From: Martelella endophytica
GTDB taxonomy: Bacteria > Pseudomonadota > Alphaproteobacteria > Rhizobiales > Rhizobiaceae
Direction of reading: 5' to 3'
NCBI RefSeq assembly: GCF_000960975.1
Contig: NZ_CP010803.1
Coordinates: 558,001-622,000 of the forward strand
Length of the DNA stretch: 64,000 bases
In this document: piece after piece, positions 15,951-25,163 of the stretch
Numbering within the stretch: position 1 is the stretch's first letter
Layout: each line of letters opens with the position of its first letter
The notes under the pieces: generated by a model
What the model was told of the DNA's origin: nothing
Seen by the model: only the letters and a program-made list of their open reading frames with translations
Database searches by the model: none
Made by a program: the position numbers and the translations under genes

Positions 15951-17468
15951 TCAGGGCTGGTCGAGGTCGTACCAGCCGTAGAGCTCCGACGGCGTGTCGT
16001 GGCGCGCCAGCTCAGTAATCATCGCGCCATAAAGCCCTTGCAGAACCGCCGGATCCACGACCGGGGCCGTCTGCGCCGGGTCGGCAACCAGGTCGTAGAG
16101 GCGGGTGCCGAGATCAGCGAAACTCTTGCCGTCATTATAGGGGATGCGCTTTGCATCCTTGCGCGCATCAATGCCCAGAACCGGAACGCCCTTGGTGAAA
16201 TCGAAAGGCGGGCAGAGCCGCGCGGTCTTGAGCTCCTCCAGCGTGAAGGGCGCCGTCATATGGTTCGGCACCAGAGTATATTCCGTGAGCCCTTCCCGCG
16301 TGAGATCCGGGGGATAGTGGTAGAGAACATGGTCGCCATCGGTCACGCCGATCGGACCGGCAAAGACGCCGAAGATGGCGGCATCCCGGATCGGCTCGCC
16401 GCGGGAAAGCAGTGGCATGATGCTCTGCCCTGTCACCTCCTCTGGCGGGTTCAGATTGTAGAGTTCCAGGATGGTCGGCATCAGGTCGACGGTCTGTGTC
16501 AGCGCACCACGCCGCTCTCCCGCAAGCGCCTGATGATCGGGATGATGAACCATCAGCGGAATATGGGTGACCTCCTCGTAGTAGGGCATCCGGCACTTGC
16601 CCCACCAATCGTGCTCGGAGAGCAGGAAGCCGTGATCGGTGGTCAGGATGACGCAGGTGTCGTCCCACATATCGTGGGCGTCCATATAGTCCATCAGCCT
16701 GCCGAAATAGTCGTCGCACATGGCAACGAGGGCTGCATAATTGGCGCGGATTTCGGCGATTTCCTCCGGCGTCTCGCTGACCTGGTCATATTGCGGCCAG
16801 TCGAGAACGCGGCCGTTATAGCCGGTCTCGTAGGCCGCCTTGAAGCGCTCCGGCGCATGGAAGGGTTCGTGCGGGTCGAAGCATTCCAGCATCAGCAGCC
16901 AGTCGTCGGCACTGCGGTTACGATCGAGAAATTCGAAGGCGGAGGCAAAGCAGCGCGGCCCCGGAAAATCCTTCTCCTCGACGATCGCCTCGCGGTTGAT
17001 CGCATGCTGCAGCCGCTTGTCCGGCTTTTCGGTGTTGTAGTGGCGCGGATCGAAGGTTTCGCGGATGCGCTCCAGCGGCGGCTCGACCGTGGCGACCCAC
17101 GGATCGTATTCCTGGCCACGGACATAGTCATAGCTCGAAAAGCGGGTGTGAAAGCCGTGGCCGCCGTCTTCGAAATAATGCAGGTGATCGGTGACCAGGT
17201 GAGTGTGGATGCCGTTCTTCCGAAGGATATCGGCGAAGGAATTGTCGAACGGCTCCATCGGCCCCCAGGAGCGGTGGGGAAAGTTCAGGCGCCCCGAATG
17301 CATGTCCCGGCGCGCCGGCATGCAGGGCAGCGAACCGACATAGTGGCGGTGAAAGGTGACAGCGCGGGCGGCGAAGCGATCGAAATTGGGGGTCTTGACT
17401 GTCGTACCGCCATAGGCGCCGAGCGCGTTGCGGTTCAGGCTGTCAAACAGGACGAAAATGGTTCTCAT
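15951..17468 (-). CDS. Cytoplasmic sulfatase (FGly-type), copy 2
   Basis: 505-residue paralogue of the sulfatase encoded about 1 kb upstream. The two share an identical GSLPCMPARRDMH block with the formylglycine cysteine at residue 49 in both, plus DPHEPF, YAALVAMCDEY/DDY and TTDHGFLLSEHDWWGK. The N-terminus has no signal peptide. The ATG at 17468 has GAGGAG 6 bases upstream, and the gene appears monocistronic with its own promoter in 17469-17565. The two genes flank one LysR regulator, so they probably belong to one regulon. Divergence in the C-terminal third suggests different sulfate esters or positions. Confidence 0.87.
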   Translation of the reverse strand: MRTIFVLFDSLNRNALGAYGGTTVKTPNFDRFAARAVTFHRHYVGSLPCMPARRDMHSGRLNFPHRSWGPMEPFDNSFADILRKNGIHTHLVTDHLHYFEDGGHGFHTRFSSYDYVRGQEYDPWVATVEPPLERIRETFDPRHYNTEKPDKRLQHAINREAIVEEKDFPGPRCFASAFEFLDRNRSADDWLLMLECFDPHEPFHAPERFKAAYETGYNGRVLDWPQYDQVSETPEEIAEIRANYAALVAMCDDYFGRLMDYMDAHDMWDDTCVILTTDHGFLLSEHDWWGKCRMPYYEEVTHIPLMVHHPDHQALAGERRGALTQTVDLMPTILELYNLNPPEEVTGQSIMPLLSRGEPIRDAAIFGVFAGPIGVTDGDHVLYHYPPDLTREGLTEYTLVPNHMTAPFTLEELKTARLCPPFDFTKGVPVLGIDARKDAKRIPYNDGKSFADLGTRLYDLVADPAQTAPVVDPAVLQGLYGAMITELARHDTPSELYGWYDLDQP

Positions 17469-17565
17469 AGTGTCTCCTCTCCCGCCTCTTCTGAACCGTT
17501 TTTACCGCGTGCGGTAATGAAACTTGCGGCCGGATCGATAACCTGAAACGATCGCTCGGAAGGCC

Positions 17566-19401
17566 TCAACGCCGGCCGGGCGGCCTTCGGTCAACGCCGC
17601 TCATGTCCATCCTGACCTTGTCCAGCTCTTCCGCATAACGGCGCAGCAGATAGCTCTCGCTCAGCATGCCGAGCACCTGGTTGGAGGACCGGTCGGTGAC
17701 GACGGCGAGCGCATCGGAGGAGCGATCCTCGAACAGCTGGGCGGCCTGCCGCGCGCTCATTTCCGGCGTCAGCGCAGCGTCCTTCAGTGCCAGGAACTCG
17801 TCAAGCGGACGGTCCAGCATCTCCGCATCGAGCGCATAGATCTCCGGCATCAGCGCCATGCCGACATAGGCACCGGCATCATCGACGACCACGACCTGCT
17901 TGGAGGCACCGAGCGGAAAATCGCGCTGGAAGGTCCTGACGGTGATACCGGAGCGGGCAGTGCGGATGTCGCGGCGCATCATCCGCCCGACGGTGAGCGA
18001 ACGGATGAGGCCGATATCATGCGCGCTGCGGATCGTTTCGCCGCGCTGGTGGAAGCGCCATGTAGCGAAGGAGTAGCCGAAGAACTGACGGATGAGCACG
18101 GAGGAGACGGCGGCAACCGCCAGCATGGTGATGGCGAGCGACAGAGAGCCGGTGTCCTCCAGCGTCAGGAACACCATGGTCAACGGCCCGCCGACGACGG
18201 CCGCGGCAAGCCCGGTCATGCCGGCAAAGGCGGCAACCCGGCCATCTGCGACCATGCCGGGGGCGACAATCTCCAGCACGTGGAAATAGGCAAGGCCGAT
18301 CAACGCACCGACGAACAGCGACGCAAAGAACAGGCCGCCCCGGAAACCGCTGCCGAGCGACACCGCCGAGGCCACCATCTTGGCGCCGATCATGAATACG
18401 AGCAGCCAGAGCGAGGCCGGCGGTTCCTCGAGGACGGCCTGCAACGCCCCATGGCCGGACGACAGCACGAAGGGCGTGAAGGCCACGGCAATGGCCAGCA
18501 CGGCGCCGCCGACGAGCGGCCGGACCAGCGCCGGGATCCGTAGCCTGGTAAACAGTTTCTCGGTCTCGCTGACGAGAAGCATCAGGGCGACGCTGAAAAG
18601 CGCCGTCACGACGGCAAGCCCCATCAGGGCTGCAAAGGTGTTGACGTCGATCTGCGGCAGGGCGCCGAGCTGGTTGCCGTGGTAATCGGTCAGCCAGCCG
18701 GAGACGAAGGTGGCGGCGATGCTGGCCGCCATCACCGGCGCCAGCGCGGCGATCGAATAGGTGCCGATCACCAGTTCGAAGGCGTAGAAGGCGCCTGCGA
18801 GCGGCGCCTGAAAGGCTGCGGCAATCGCCGCGCCCGCACCACAGCCGAGCAGGAGTCGCATGTCCGAGCGGCGCGCATGCAGGAAGGCGCTCAGTTTCGA
18901 GCCGAAGGCACCGCCCATCTGCGCATAGGCGGCCTCAAGCCCGACGGATGCGCCGAAACCATTGGAGACCACCGTCTGCAGGGTGATGATCAGGCTGTCG
19001 TAGAACGAGAGATGTCCACCGTGCAGCGCATTGGCCTCGATCGGGTCGACCAGGCGGCGGCCGTTGCGCTTCACCAGCCAGGCGATGGGCACCAGAATGG
19101 CGCCGCCGACGAGCGGCACGAAGAGCGCCAGCTCTCCGAGCGAGCCGGACACGGCGCTCAGCCGCTCATCCCCGGAGAGACCGAAAAGCAGTTGCTGCAA
19201 TCCATGCGCCGCGGAGGAAATCGCCGCCTGCGCCAGACCTGCCGCAACACCGATCATGGAGGCGATCGCCACCAGCCAGATCTCGCTGCGACGCACCAGC
19301 AGGCGCAACCGCAGCACCGGCGAGAGAAGGTGCATCCAGGCATTGGTGGTGCGGAGCGTCGAACGCAGGACGGGCGAATTCAAATCTGGCAGGAAAGACA
19401 C
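17566..19401 (-). CDS. ClC-family chloride channel/antiporter with C-terminal CBS pair
   Basis: 611-residue inner-membrane protein. Roughly the first 430 residues carry the ten or more helices of a ClC pore. SVGLEAAYAQ corresponds to the GREGPxxQ helix and keeps the gating Glu, and GSGFRGGLFFASLFVGA matches the GGxxxPxLxxG helix. Two CBS-like segments follow residue 470 and may sense nucleotides. The usual GSGIP anion-filter motif is not recognisable. The start is a GTG at 19401 with a poor ribosome site; an ATG at MHLLSPV, 22 codons later, is an alternative. It lies downstream of the GH3 gene but separated by 139 bases, so it is probably a separate unit. Confidence 0.82.
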   Translation of the reverse strand: MSFLPDLNSPVLRSTLRTTNAWMHLLSPVLRLRLLVRRSEIWLVAIASMIGVAAGLAQAAISSAAHGLQQLLFGLSGDERLSAVSGSLGELALFVPLVGGAILVPIAWLVKRNGRRLVDPIEANALHGGHLSFYDSLIITLQTVVSNGFGASVGLEAAYAQMGGAFGSKLSAFLHARRSDMRLLLGCGAGAAIAAAFQAPLAGAFYAFELVIGTYSIAALAPVMAASIAATFVSGWLTDYHGNQLGALPQIDVNTFAALMGLAVVTALFSVALMLLVSETEKLFTRLRIPALVRPLVGGAVLAIAVAFTPFVLSSGHGALQAVLEEPPASLWLLVFMIGAKMVASAVSLGSGFRGGLFFASLFVGALIGLAYFHVLEIVAPGMVADGRVAAFAGMTGLAAAVVGGPLTMVFLTLEDTGSLSLAITMLAVAAVSSVLIRQFFGYSFATWRFHQRGETIRSAHDIGLIRSLTVGRMMRRDIRTARSGITVRTFQRDFPLGASKQVVVVDDAGAYVGMALMPEIYALDAEMLDRPLDEFLALKDAALTPEMSARQAAQLFEDRSSDALAVVTDRSSNQVLGMLSESYLLRRYAEELDKVRMDMSGVDRRPPGRR

Positions 19402-19540
19402 GGAATTTCACTGAATTGAGGGGCCAAGGCTTTGCGGGCTGACGTCTATCAACCCCGGCCGGACCGATCCAATGAAAAGATGACTCCAAGCGATAACCAG
19501 TATTGATCGCCGTCAGTTCTCCGCCCCGACGAAGCCGCCA

Positions 19541-21226
19541 TCAAAAACGGGCCTGCTCCTGTCCGCAGAAGGCATCGACCGGGCTTTTGCCCACAAACGG
19601 CTTCACGCCGGTCATGCAGTCCAGCACGGCAGCCTGCATCTCGTCGGAGGTCGCATAGGCATTGATGACGCTCGGCATGCGCGGCGCATCGTAGAGATAA
19701 TAGGGATAGCCGAAGGAAACGAGCGCGGTCGGCACCTCATGCCAGGGCCGCTTCATCGCCATGCGGAAATCGCCCATCAGCCGCATCCAGTCGAGGAAGA
19801 TGTGGCTGCGGGTGAGCAGCGTCTCTTCCGCGAGCAGATAAAGAACGAGATCGTATTCCTTCGGCTGCCAGGGATCGCCCGGCCTGTAGAGCGTCACGTC
19901 GAAGCCCCGCGCCCGCATCATCTCCGGCAGCGCAAGCGGCAGCGCGGCGCCGTGGATCGGCGAGATGATGCCGCCCGAGATGACCAGTACGCGGCGATGG
20001 GTTTCGGCGGAGAGCGGAAACAGGCCCGGCACGTCCTTCACCAGCGTCGGCGCACGCGCAAAGGCATCGGCGGCAATCGCCTTCGCCTCCGGCACCGCAA
20101 GCCGTGCAAGCCGAACGCTCACCGCTTCGGCTTCGCGAGTGGCCTTGTGCAGGCCGAGCGCCGCCTTCAGCCCCAGCACCCGTGTCAGTGCCTCGTCGAG
20201 ACGGGCCTGGCTCAGGCTGCCATCGGCAAGGGCGGCGCGCACATGGGCAATGTCGCCGGTCAGGTCGCCGGTGAACAGCACCATGTCGCAGCCCGCCCTC
20301 AGCATTTCGACCTTGGCCGGGCCTGCCGCCATGTAGGACGTCGCCCCCGCCATTTCGGATGCATCCGACACGATGAGGCCGTTGAAACCGAGCCTTTCAC
20401 GCAGAAGCTTCTGATTGAGCAGACGCGACAGCGATGCCGGCCGATAAAGCTCCTCCGGTCCCGCATCCGGCTCGACCGCCCGCACGAAGGCGGGCAGCGC
20501 GATATGCGCCGACATGACGGAGAGCACCCTATTGGCGATGCCCGCCCGGTAGAGCCTGCCGAAGGTTTTCTCCCAGTCTTCAAGCGACAGCGGGTTCACT
20601 GTCGTGACGAGATGCTGGTCGCGATCGTCATAGCCTTCGCCCGGCCAGTGCTTGAGGCAGGCGGCGATGCCGTGGTCCTGCAGCGCCTCGATCTGGACCA
20701 TGGCGTGACGCAGGATCAGATCCGGATCGGCACCGAAGCCGCGGGTGGCGACAATCGCCGAGCGAAAGGCCGCGTTGATGTCGACGACCGGCGTGAACGA
20801 CCAGTTGGTGCCGACGGCACGAGCTTCCCCGGCGAGCAGGGCATAGATGTCGCGGGTGAGTGCTGTGTCGTCCGCAGCGGCCAGCGCCAGCGGGTTCGGC
20901 ACCTGGGTGCCGAAGGAAAACGACATGCGCGACCCTTCGAGATCGGCGGAGACGAGAAGCGGAATGGAGGCCTGACGCTGCAGGGTGTCAAGCAGGCCGA
21001 TCTCGGCCGCGCCATCGTTCTGGAAGAAGCGGGTGACGCCGCCCGGCCGCAGCCGCGCGATCTCCTCTGCCCAGGGGGCCGCCGGCCCATGAAGACCGAG
21101 AATGAAGAGCTGGGCAATCTTGCCTTCGATATCGTCATCAAAGGTCGCGGCTTTTTCCCGCACCCAGCCGATCGCCTCGTCATCAAGGCTGAACGGCGGC
21201 TCTCTCAATATCTGCAACGGATCCAT
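19541..21226 (-). CDS. Glycoside hydrolase family 3 protein (beta-N-acetylhexosaminidase/beta-glucosidase type)
   Basis: 561-residue cytoplasmic glycosidase. The N-terminal TIM barrel has the GH3 landmarks KHWPGEG (192-198), DRDQH ending at His205, and the nucleophile strand GLIVSDASEM with Asp288. In NagZ-type enzymes the first motif is usually KHFPGHG and the His of DSH acts as acid/base; the GEG variant here is uncommon. A smaller C-terminal alpha/beta domain (about 390-550) follows. GGGGAGG lies 5 bases before the ATG at 21226; a GTG two codons upstream is less likely. As last gene of the LacI-type operon it probably trims the imported glycoside. The exact sugar is not readable. Confidence 0.82.
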   Translation of the reverse strand: MDPLQILREPPFSLDDEAIGWVREKAATFDDDIEGKIAQLFILGLHGPAAPWAEEIARLRPGGVTRFFQNDGAAEIGLLDTLQRQASIPLLVSADLEGSRMSFSFGTQVPNPLALAAADDTALTRDIYALLAGEARAVGTNWSFTPVVDINAAFRSAIVATRGFGADPDLILRHAMVQIEALQDHGIAACLKHWPGEGYDDRDQHLVTTVNPLSLEDWEKTFGRLYRAGIANRVLSVMSAHIALPAFVRAVEPDAGPEELYRPASLSRLLNQKLLRERLGFNGLIVSDASEMAGATSYMAAGPAKVEMLRAGCDMVLFTGDLTGDIAHVRAALADGSLSQARLDEALTRVLGLKAALGLHKATREAEAVSVRLARLAVPEAKAIAADAFARAPTLVKDVPGLFPLSAETHRRVLVISGGIISPIHGAALPLALPEMMRARGFDVTLYRPGDPWQPKEYDLVLYLLAEETLLTRSHIFLDWMRLMGDFRMAMKRPWHEVPTALVSFGYPYYLYDAPRMPSVINAYATSDEMQAAVLDCMTGVKPFVGKSPVDAFCGQEQARF

Positions 21227-21313
21227 GCGCACCTCCCCATCGACGCTCCATCATTCCGGACCGTACCAGCTTCCGGCCGGCGGCAGCGGGTTTATTCTCG
21301 CGCCGGGGCCACT

Positions 21314-23242
21314 TCACGGCTCTCGCCGCAGCCAGACCAGCATTTCGCCGGGCGCACGATTGTCCCAGAGATAGTAGGGGATCGCCTTCAGGGATGCCGG
21401 CCGGCGCTCCGGTGGGCTTTCGGCATAGAGCCCTTCAGCCGGCTGGCTTTCGAAGAGCGCATCCAGCGACAGCCCGACAGCGCCGGGCAACCCGTCGATA
21501 TCGGATGGCGTCATCCGCACGCCGTCTTTGATGACATAGGAATTGAGCGCTGCGGTATTGTCGGTTTCCTCCACGCAATAGACGAACGGCCCGCGCAGGA
21601 TGGCCGCACGCCCCTGATCCGGCGCGACCTTCGGATGGGCATAGAGCAGTTCCGCTTCCATGGTGAGCTCAAGCGCGACCCGGTCGCCCGCATTCCACTG
21701 CCGCCGAATGCGCAGATATCCATTTTCCGGCTGCGCCACCAACGGCTCCCCGTTGATCGCGAGCGAAAAGCCCTTCGCCCAGCCCGGCACCCTGAGCGAC
21801 AGGGTGAAGTCGACCGGCCGCTCGGGATCCAGCGTGAGCGCGATGCTGCCGTCATCGGGATAGCGTGTCGTAAGGCCGAGGTTCAGCCTTGTGCCCGCCA
21901 CCTCCAGCTCGGCGTCGTTCTCGCAATAGAGATGCACCGCGACCTCGTCTTCCGCAACGCCATAGAAATAGGTGCCGATCGATGTGACGAGGCGGGCGAT
22001 ATTCGGCGGGCAGCACGGGCAGAAATGCCAGCGCCAGCGATGATGTGCACCGCGGCTTTCCAGCGGGTTGTCGTAGAAGAAATGCGTTCCGTCCTCGGAT
22101 ATGCCGGTCAGCGCGCCGTTATAGAGCGCCCTTTCCATGACATCGGCAAAGCGGGCATCCGGCGCGCGGCCGAGCATGCGGCTTGCCCAGAAGACAAGCG
22201 CCACCGACGCGCAGGTTTCCGCATAGGCCGTCGCATTCGGCAGGTCATAGTCGTAGGTCAGGCCCTCATTGTCCTTCGAGGGACCGAAGCCACCGGTCAC
22301 ATAGAGGTTCTTCTCCGTCAGGTGGCTCCAGATCGCCTCCAGCGCCGGATCGAGGCTCGGGTCGGAAAATTCCGTCGCGACATCCGCCATGCCGGCATAG
22401 AGATAGGCCGCGCGCACGGCATGGCCAACGATTTCGCGCTGCTCGCGCACCGGCTTGTGGGCCTGCGCGTATTCGTAGTTCTTGAAGTGGAAATCCTCAG
22501 GCTTCTCGCCGCGCGCGACCGCTTCCTGATCGAAGTAGTGCGGTTCTTGACCACGGGCGTCGACGAAGAATTTGGCGAGATCGAGATAGCGTTGCTCGCC
22601 CGTCACCCGGCCAAGCTTGATCAGCGCCAGTTCGAGTTCCGGATGGCCCGGATAGCCGTGCTTCTGATCCGCGTTCGGACCAAAGGTCCGGTCGATCAGA
22701 TCGGCATAGCGGCAGAGCATGTCGAGGAACTTGCGCTTGCCGGTCGCCTGATAATAGGCGACGGCCGCCTCGATCATGTGGCCGGCATCGTAAAGCTCGT
22801 GCTGGTCGCGCAGATTGGCCCAGCGCGTGCCGGGCTCGATGCGCAGGAAGAACGAGTTGAGATAGCCGTCCTCCGCCTGAAGCCGGCCATAGGTATCAAT
22901 CACCGCATCGATGCGCGCTTCGAGCGCAGCGTCGCGTTGGCGATAGAGCGCGTAAGCCGCCGTCTCGATGCTTTTGGCGAGGTCGGAATCCCAGAACATC
23001 TGGGTCGTGACCTTGCCACCCGGATGATAGGGAATGACGATGCCGGGGCTGGGCTTGTCCGGATCGATCTGCTCCAGCATGCCGGCTTCCACGCAGCGAT
23101 CGAAAAGAAGCGCTGCGGTCTTGGTGGCGATGACGTCGATGCGCGGCCCGAAGAAGCCGCCGACCCGGACCTGGTTGACCGCGAGCGGCCGGAATTTCGA
23201 CTTCGGCGTCAGGGCAGCCGGGTGTTGGGCATTGGTGTTCAT
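21314..23242 (-). CDS. Glycoside hydrolase family 127 protein (beta-L-arabinofuranosidase type)
   Basis: 642-residue cytoplasmic enzyme of the former DUF1680 family, founded by the bifidobacterial beta-L-arabinofuranosidase HypBA1. It has the expected (alpha/alpha)6-barrel length and the unusual zinc-thiol active site: E342 and C344 in YAETCASVAL, and C408, C410 and C411 in HFCPCCPPN. In HypBA1 a cysteine of this cluster is the nucleophile. No signal peptide is present, so the substrate is hydrolysed after import. It lies between the importer ATPase and the GH3 gene. Arabinose specificity is typical for the family but not proven here. Confidence 0.9.
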   Translation of the reverse strand: MNTNAQHPAALTPKSKFRPLAVNQVRVGGFFGPRIDVIATKTAALLFDRCVEAGMLEQIDPDKPSPGIVIPYHPGGKVTTQMFWDSDLAKSIETAAYALYRQRDAALEARIDAVIDTYGRLQAEDGYLNSFFLRIEPGTRWANLRDQHELYDAGHMIEAAVAYYQATGKRKFLDMLCRYADLIDRTFGPNADQKHGYPGHPELELALIKLGRVTGEQRYLDLAKFFVDARGQEPHYFDQEAVARGEKPEDFHFKNYEYAQAHKPVREQREIVGHAVRAAYLYAGMADVATEFSDPSLDPALEAIWSHLTEKNLYVTGGFGPSKDNEGLTYDYDLPNATAYAETCASVALVFWASRMLGRAPDARFADVMERALYNGALTGISEDGTHFFYDNPLESRGAHHRWRWHFCPCCPPNIARLVTSIGTYFYGVAEDEVAVHLYCENDAELEVAGTRLNLGLTTRYPDDGSIALTLDPERPVDFTLSLRVPGWAKGFSLAINGEPLVAQPENGYLRIRRQWNAGDRVALELTMEAELLYAHPKVAPDQGRAAILRGPFVYCVEETDNTAALNSYVIKDGVRMTPSDIDGLPGAVGLSLDALFESQPAEGLYAESPPERRPASLKAIPYYLWDNRAPGEMLVWLRREP

Positions 23243-23280
23243 GGAAAAGGCCTTTCCTGTTCGACCGGTCGAAGCCGGCC

Positions 23281-24342
23281 TCAGATACGCTGTTCCGTCT
23301 CTGCGTCGAAGACATGGACGAGTTCGGGATCGATGGTCAGTCCGATGACGTCGCCTTCCCGCACCCCTTCGCGCCCGCCTGAGACGACCGTAATCAGGTC
23401 ATCGGGGCTTGAGAGATAGGTGACGGAGCCGGTGGATTCGGCCAGCCCGACCTTCATGTGCAGGGCAGCATCGTTCTTTGCTAGCTGCAGGTGTTCCGGT
23501 CTCAGCCCGAGCGTCACGCGTCGATTGGGCGCAAGCGTGTGCGACACCGCCAGCCGTTCGCCATTCAGCGCATCGAGCGACACCGACTTTCCGTCCTCGC
23601 ACACCGTGCCGTCAACGAAATTCATCGCCGGCGAGCCGATGAAGCCGGCGACGAAACGGTTGACCGGCTGCTCGTAGAGTTCGAGCGGCCGGCCGCGCTG
23701 TTCGATCACGCCCTTGCGCATGACGACGACGTAGTCGGCCATGGTCATCGCCTCGATCTGGTCGTGGGTGACGTAAACGGAAGTGGCGCCGAGACGATTG
23801 TGGAGGGCGCGGATTTCCTTGCGCATCTGCACGCGCAGAGCGGCGTCGAGATTGGAGAGCGGCTCGTCGAAAAGGAAGGCGCGCGGATTGCGGATGATGG
23901 CGCGCCCCATGGCCACCCGCTGCCGCTGGCCACCGGAGAGTTCCCGCGGATAGCGATGCAGCAGTTCGCCGAGGCCGGTGGAGGCAGCGACCTCCTGCGC
24001 GCGCTTGTGCCGCTCGGCCTTCGCCACCTTCTTCCAGCGCAGCGAATAGGTCAGGTTCTGCTCCACCGTCATGTGCGGATAGAGCGCGTAGGACTGGAAC
24101 ACCATCGCCACATCCCGCTTTCTGGGCGGCATGTCGGAGACATCCTCGTCCTCGATCCTGATTTCGCCGGAGCTGATCGTTTCCAGCCCTGCCATGGAAC
24201 GCAGCAATGTCGACTTGCCGCAGCCCGATGGCCCGACAAGCGCCACGAAACTGCCCTTCTCGATCTCGAGTTCGATATTCTTCAGCGCATGGAAGGCGCC
24301 ATAATATTTCTCCAGACTGCGGATCGCGATCTGTGTGGTCAT
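23281..24342 (-). CDS. CUT1 carbohydrate ABC transporter ATP-binding protein (GH127 operon)
   Basis: 353-residue MalK/UgpC-type ATPase: Walker A GPSGCGKS at 37-44, Q-loop FQSYALYPHM, signature LSGGQ at 135-139, Walker B FLFDEP at 156-161, and a C-terminal TOBE region with LGLRPEHLQL. The ATG overlaps the preceding permease stop by 4 bases. It energises the two permeases encoded immediately upstream; the GH127 gene follows 38 bases downstream. Confidence 0.88.
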   Translation of the reverse strand: MTTQIAIRSLEKYYGAFHALKNIELEIEKGSFVALVGPSGCGKSTLLRSMAGLETISSGEIRIEDEDVSDMPPRKRDVAMVFQSYALYPHMTVEQNLTYSLRWKKVAKAERHKRAQEVAASTGLGELLHRYPRELSGGQRQRVAMGRAIIRNPRAFLFDEPLSNLDAALRVQMRKEIRALHNRLGATSVYVTHDQIEAMTMADYVVVMRKGVIEQRGRPLELYEQPVNRFVAGFIGSPAMNFVDGTVCEDGKSVSLDALNGERLAVSHTLAPNRRVTLGLRPEHLQLAKNDAALHMKVGLAESTGSVTYLSSPDDLITVVSGGREGVREGDVIGLTIDPELVHVFDAETEQRI

Positions 24343-25163
24343 TTGAGGGCTCCCGAGGTGAGGCCGGAGACGATGCGGCGCTGCAGGATGACGAAGACGG
24401 CGAGGATCGGGGTCACGTAGATCGCCGAATAGGCCATGATCGAGTTCCAGTCCGACGAGTTCGGCCCGAGGAAGCTGCTGAGCCCGACGCTTGCCGGCTG
24501 CAGGAGCGGATCCTGGATGATGGATTTCGAATAGATGTATTCGCCGAACGACGTCATGAAGGTGAGGATGGCGCAGACGAGAATGCCGTTTCTGGCAAGC
24601 GGCAGCACCACGAAGAAGAAGGCGCCGACGCGGGAATTGCCGTCGACCAGCGCTGATTCCTCCAGTTCGCGCGGCACGTTCATGAAGGTTGCCCTGACGA
24701 GCACCACGAAGAACGGCATCGCCTTGGCGGCGGTCGCGATGACCACGGCAGTGCGCGGAAAGTTCAGAAGGCCGATCTGGTTGAAGCCGACGAACAACGG
24801 CGTGATCATCACCGAGGCCGGCAAAACCTGGAGCATCAGGATGAAGAACAGGCCGATATCGATCCAGATGCTGCGATAGCGAGCCAGAACATAGGCGCAG
24901 CCCGTGCCGAGCAACACCGTCACCGCCGTGACGCCGCTCGCGATGATCAGCGAGTTGGTCAGGTAGGTCGGCATGGTGCGCCGCGCCCAGACTTCCGGAT
25001 AGATCGAAAACGCTGCATCACGGGGCCAGAAGGTCGGCGGGTTGGCGAAGATTTCCGAGCCGCCCTTCAGGCTGGTGACATACATCCAGTAGAGCGGAAA
25101 CAGGTAAACCCCCGCCAGCACAAGCGCGATGGTGATATAGAGGCTGGTGTTTGACCGGGTCAT
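24339..25163 (-). CDS. CUT1 carbohydrate ABC transporter permease (MalG-like, GH127 operon)
   Basis: 274-residue permease with six helices and the CUT1 loop PRELEESALVDGNSRVG near residue 165. The gene overlaps the neighbours on both sides by 4 bases, so permease, permease and ATPase are translationally coupled. It forms the membrane channel with the MalF-like partner. The sugar is unknown but fits beta-L-arabinofuranosyl or related oligosaccharides, given the GH127 gene. Confidence 0.87.
   Translation of the reverse strand: MTRSNTSLYITIALVLAGVYLFPLYWMYVTSLKGGSEIFANPPTFWPRDAAFSIYPEVWARRTMPTYLTNSLIIASGVTAVTVLLGTGCAYVLARYRSIWIDIGLFFILMLQVLPASVMITPLFVGFNQIGLLNFPRTAVVIATAAKAMPFFVVLVRATFMNVPRELEESALVDGNSRVGAFFFVVLPLARNGILVCAILTFMTSFGEYIYSKSIIQDPLLQPASVGLSSFLGPNSSDWNSIMAYSAIYVTPILAVFVILQRRIVSGLTSGALK

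Noticed and set aside
19739..23419. Plus-strand open frame of about 1226 codons opposite GH3 and GH127
   Set aside because: Antisense shadow of two recognisable glycosidase genes; no motif, ribosome site or operon fit.
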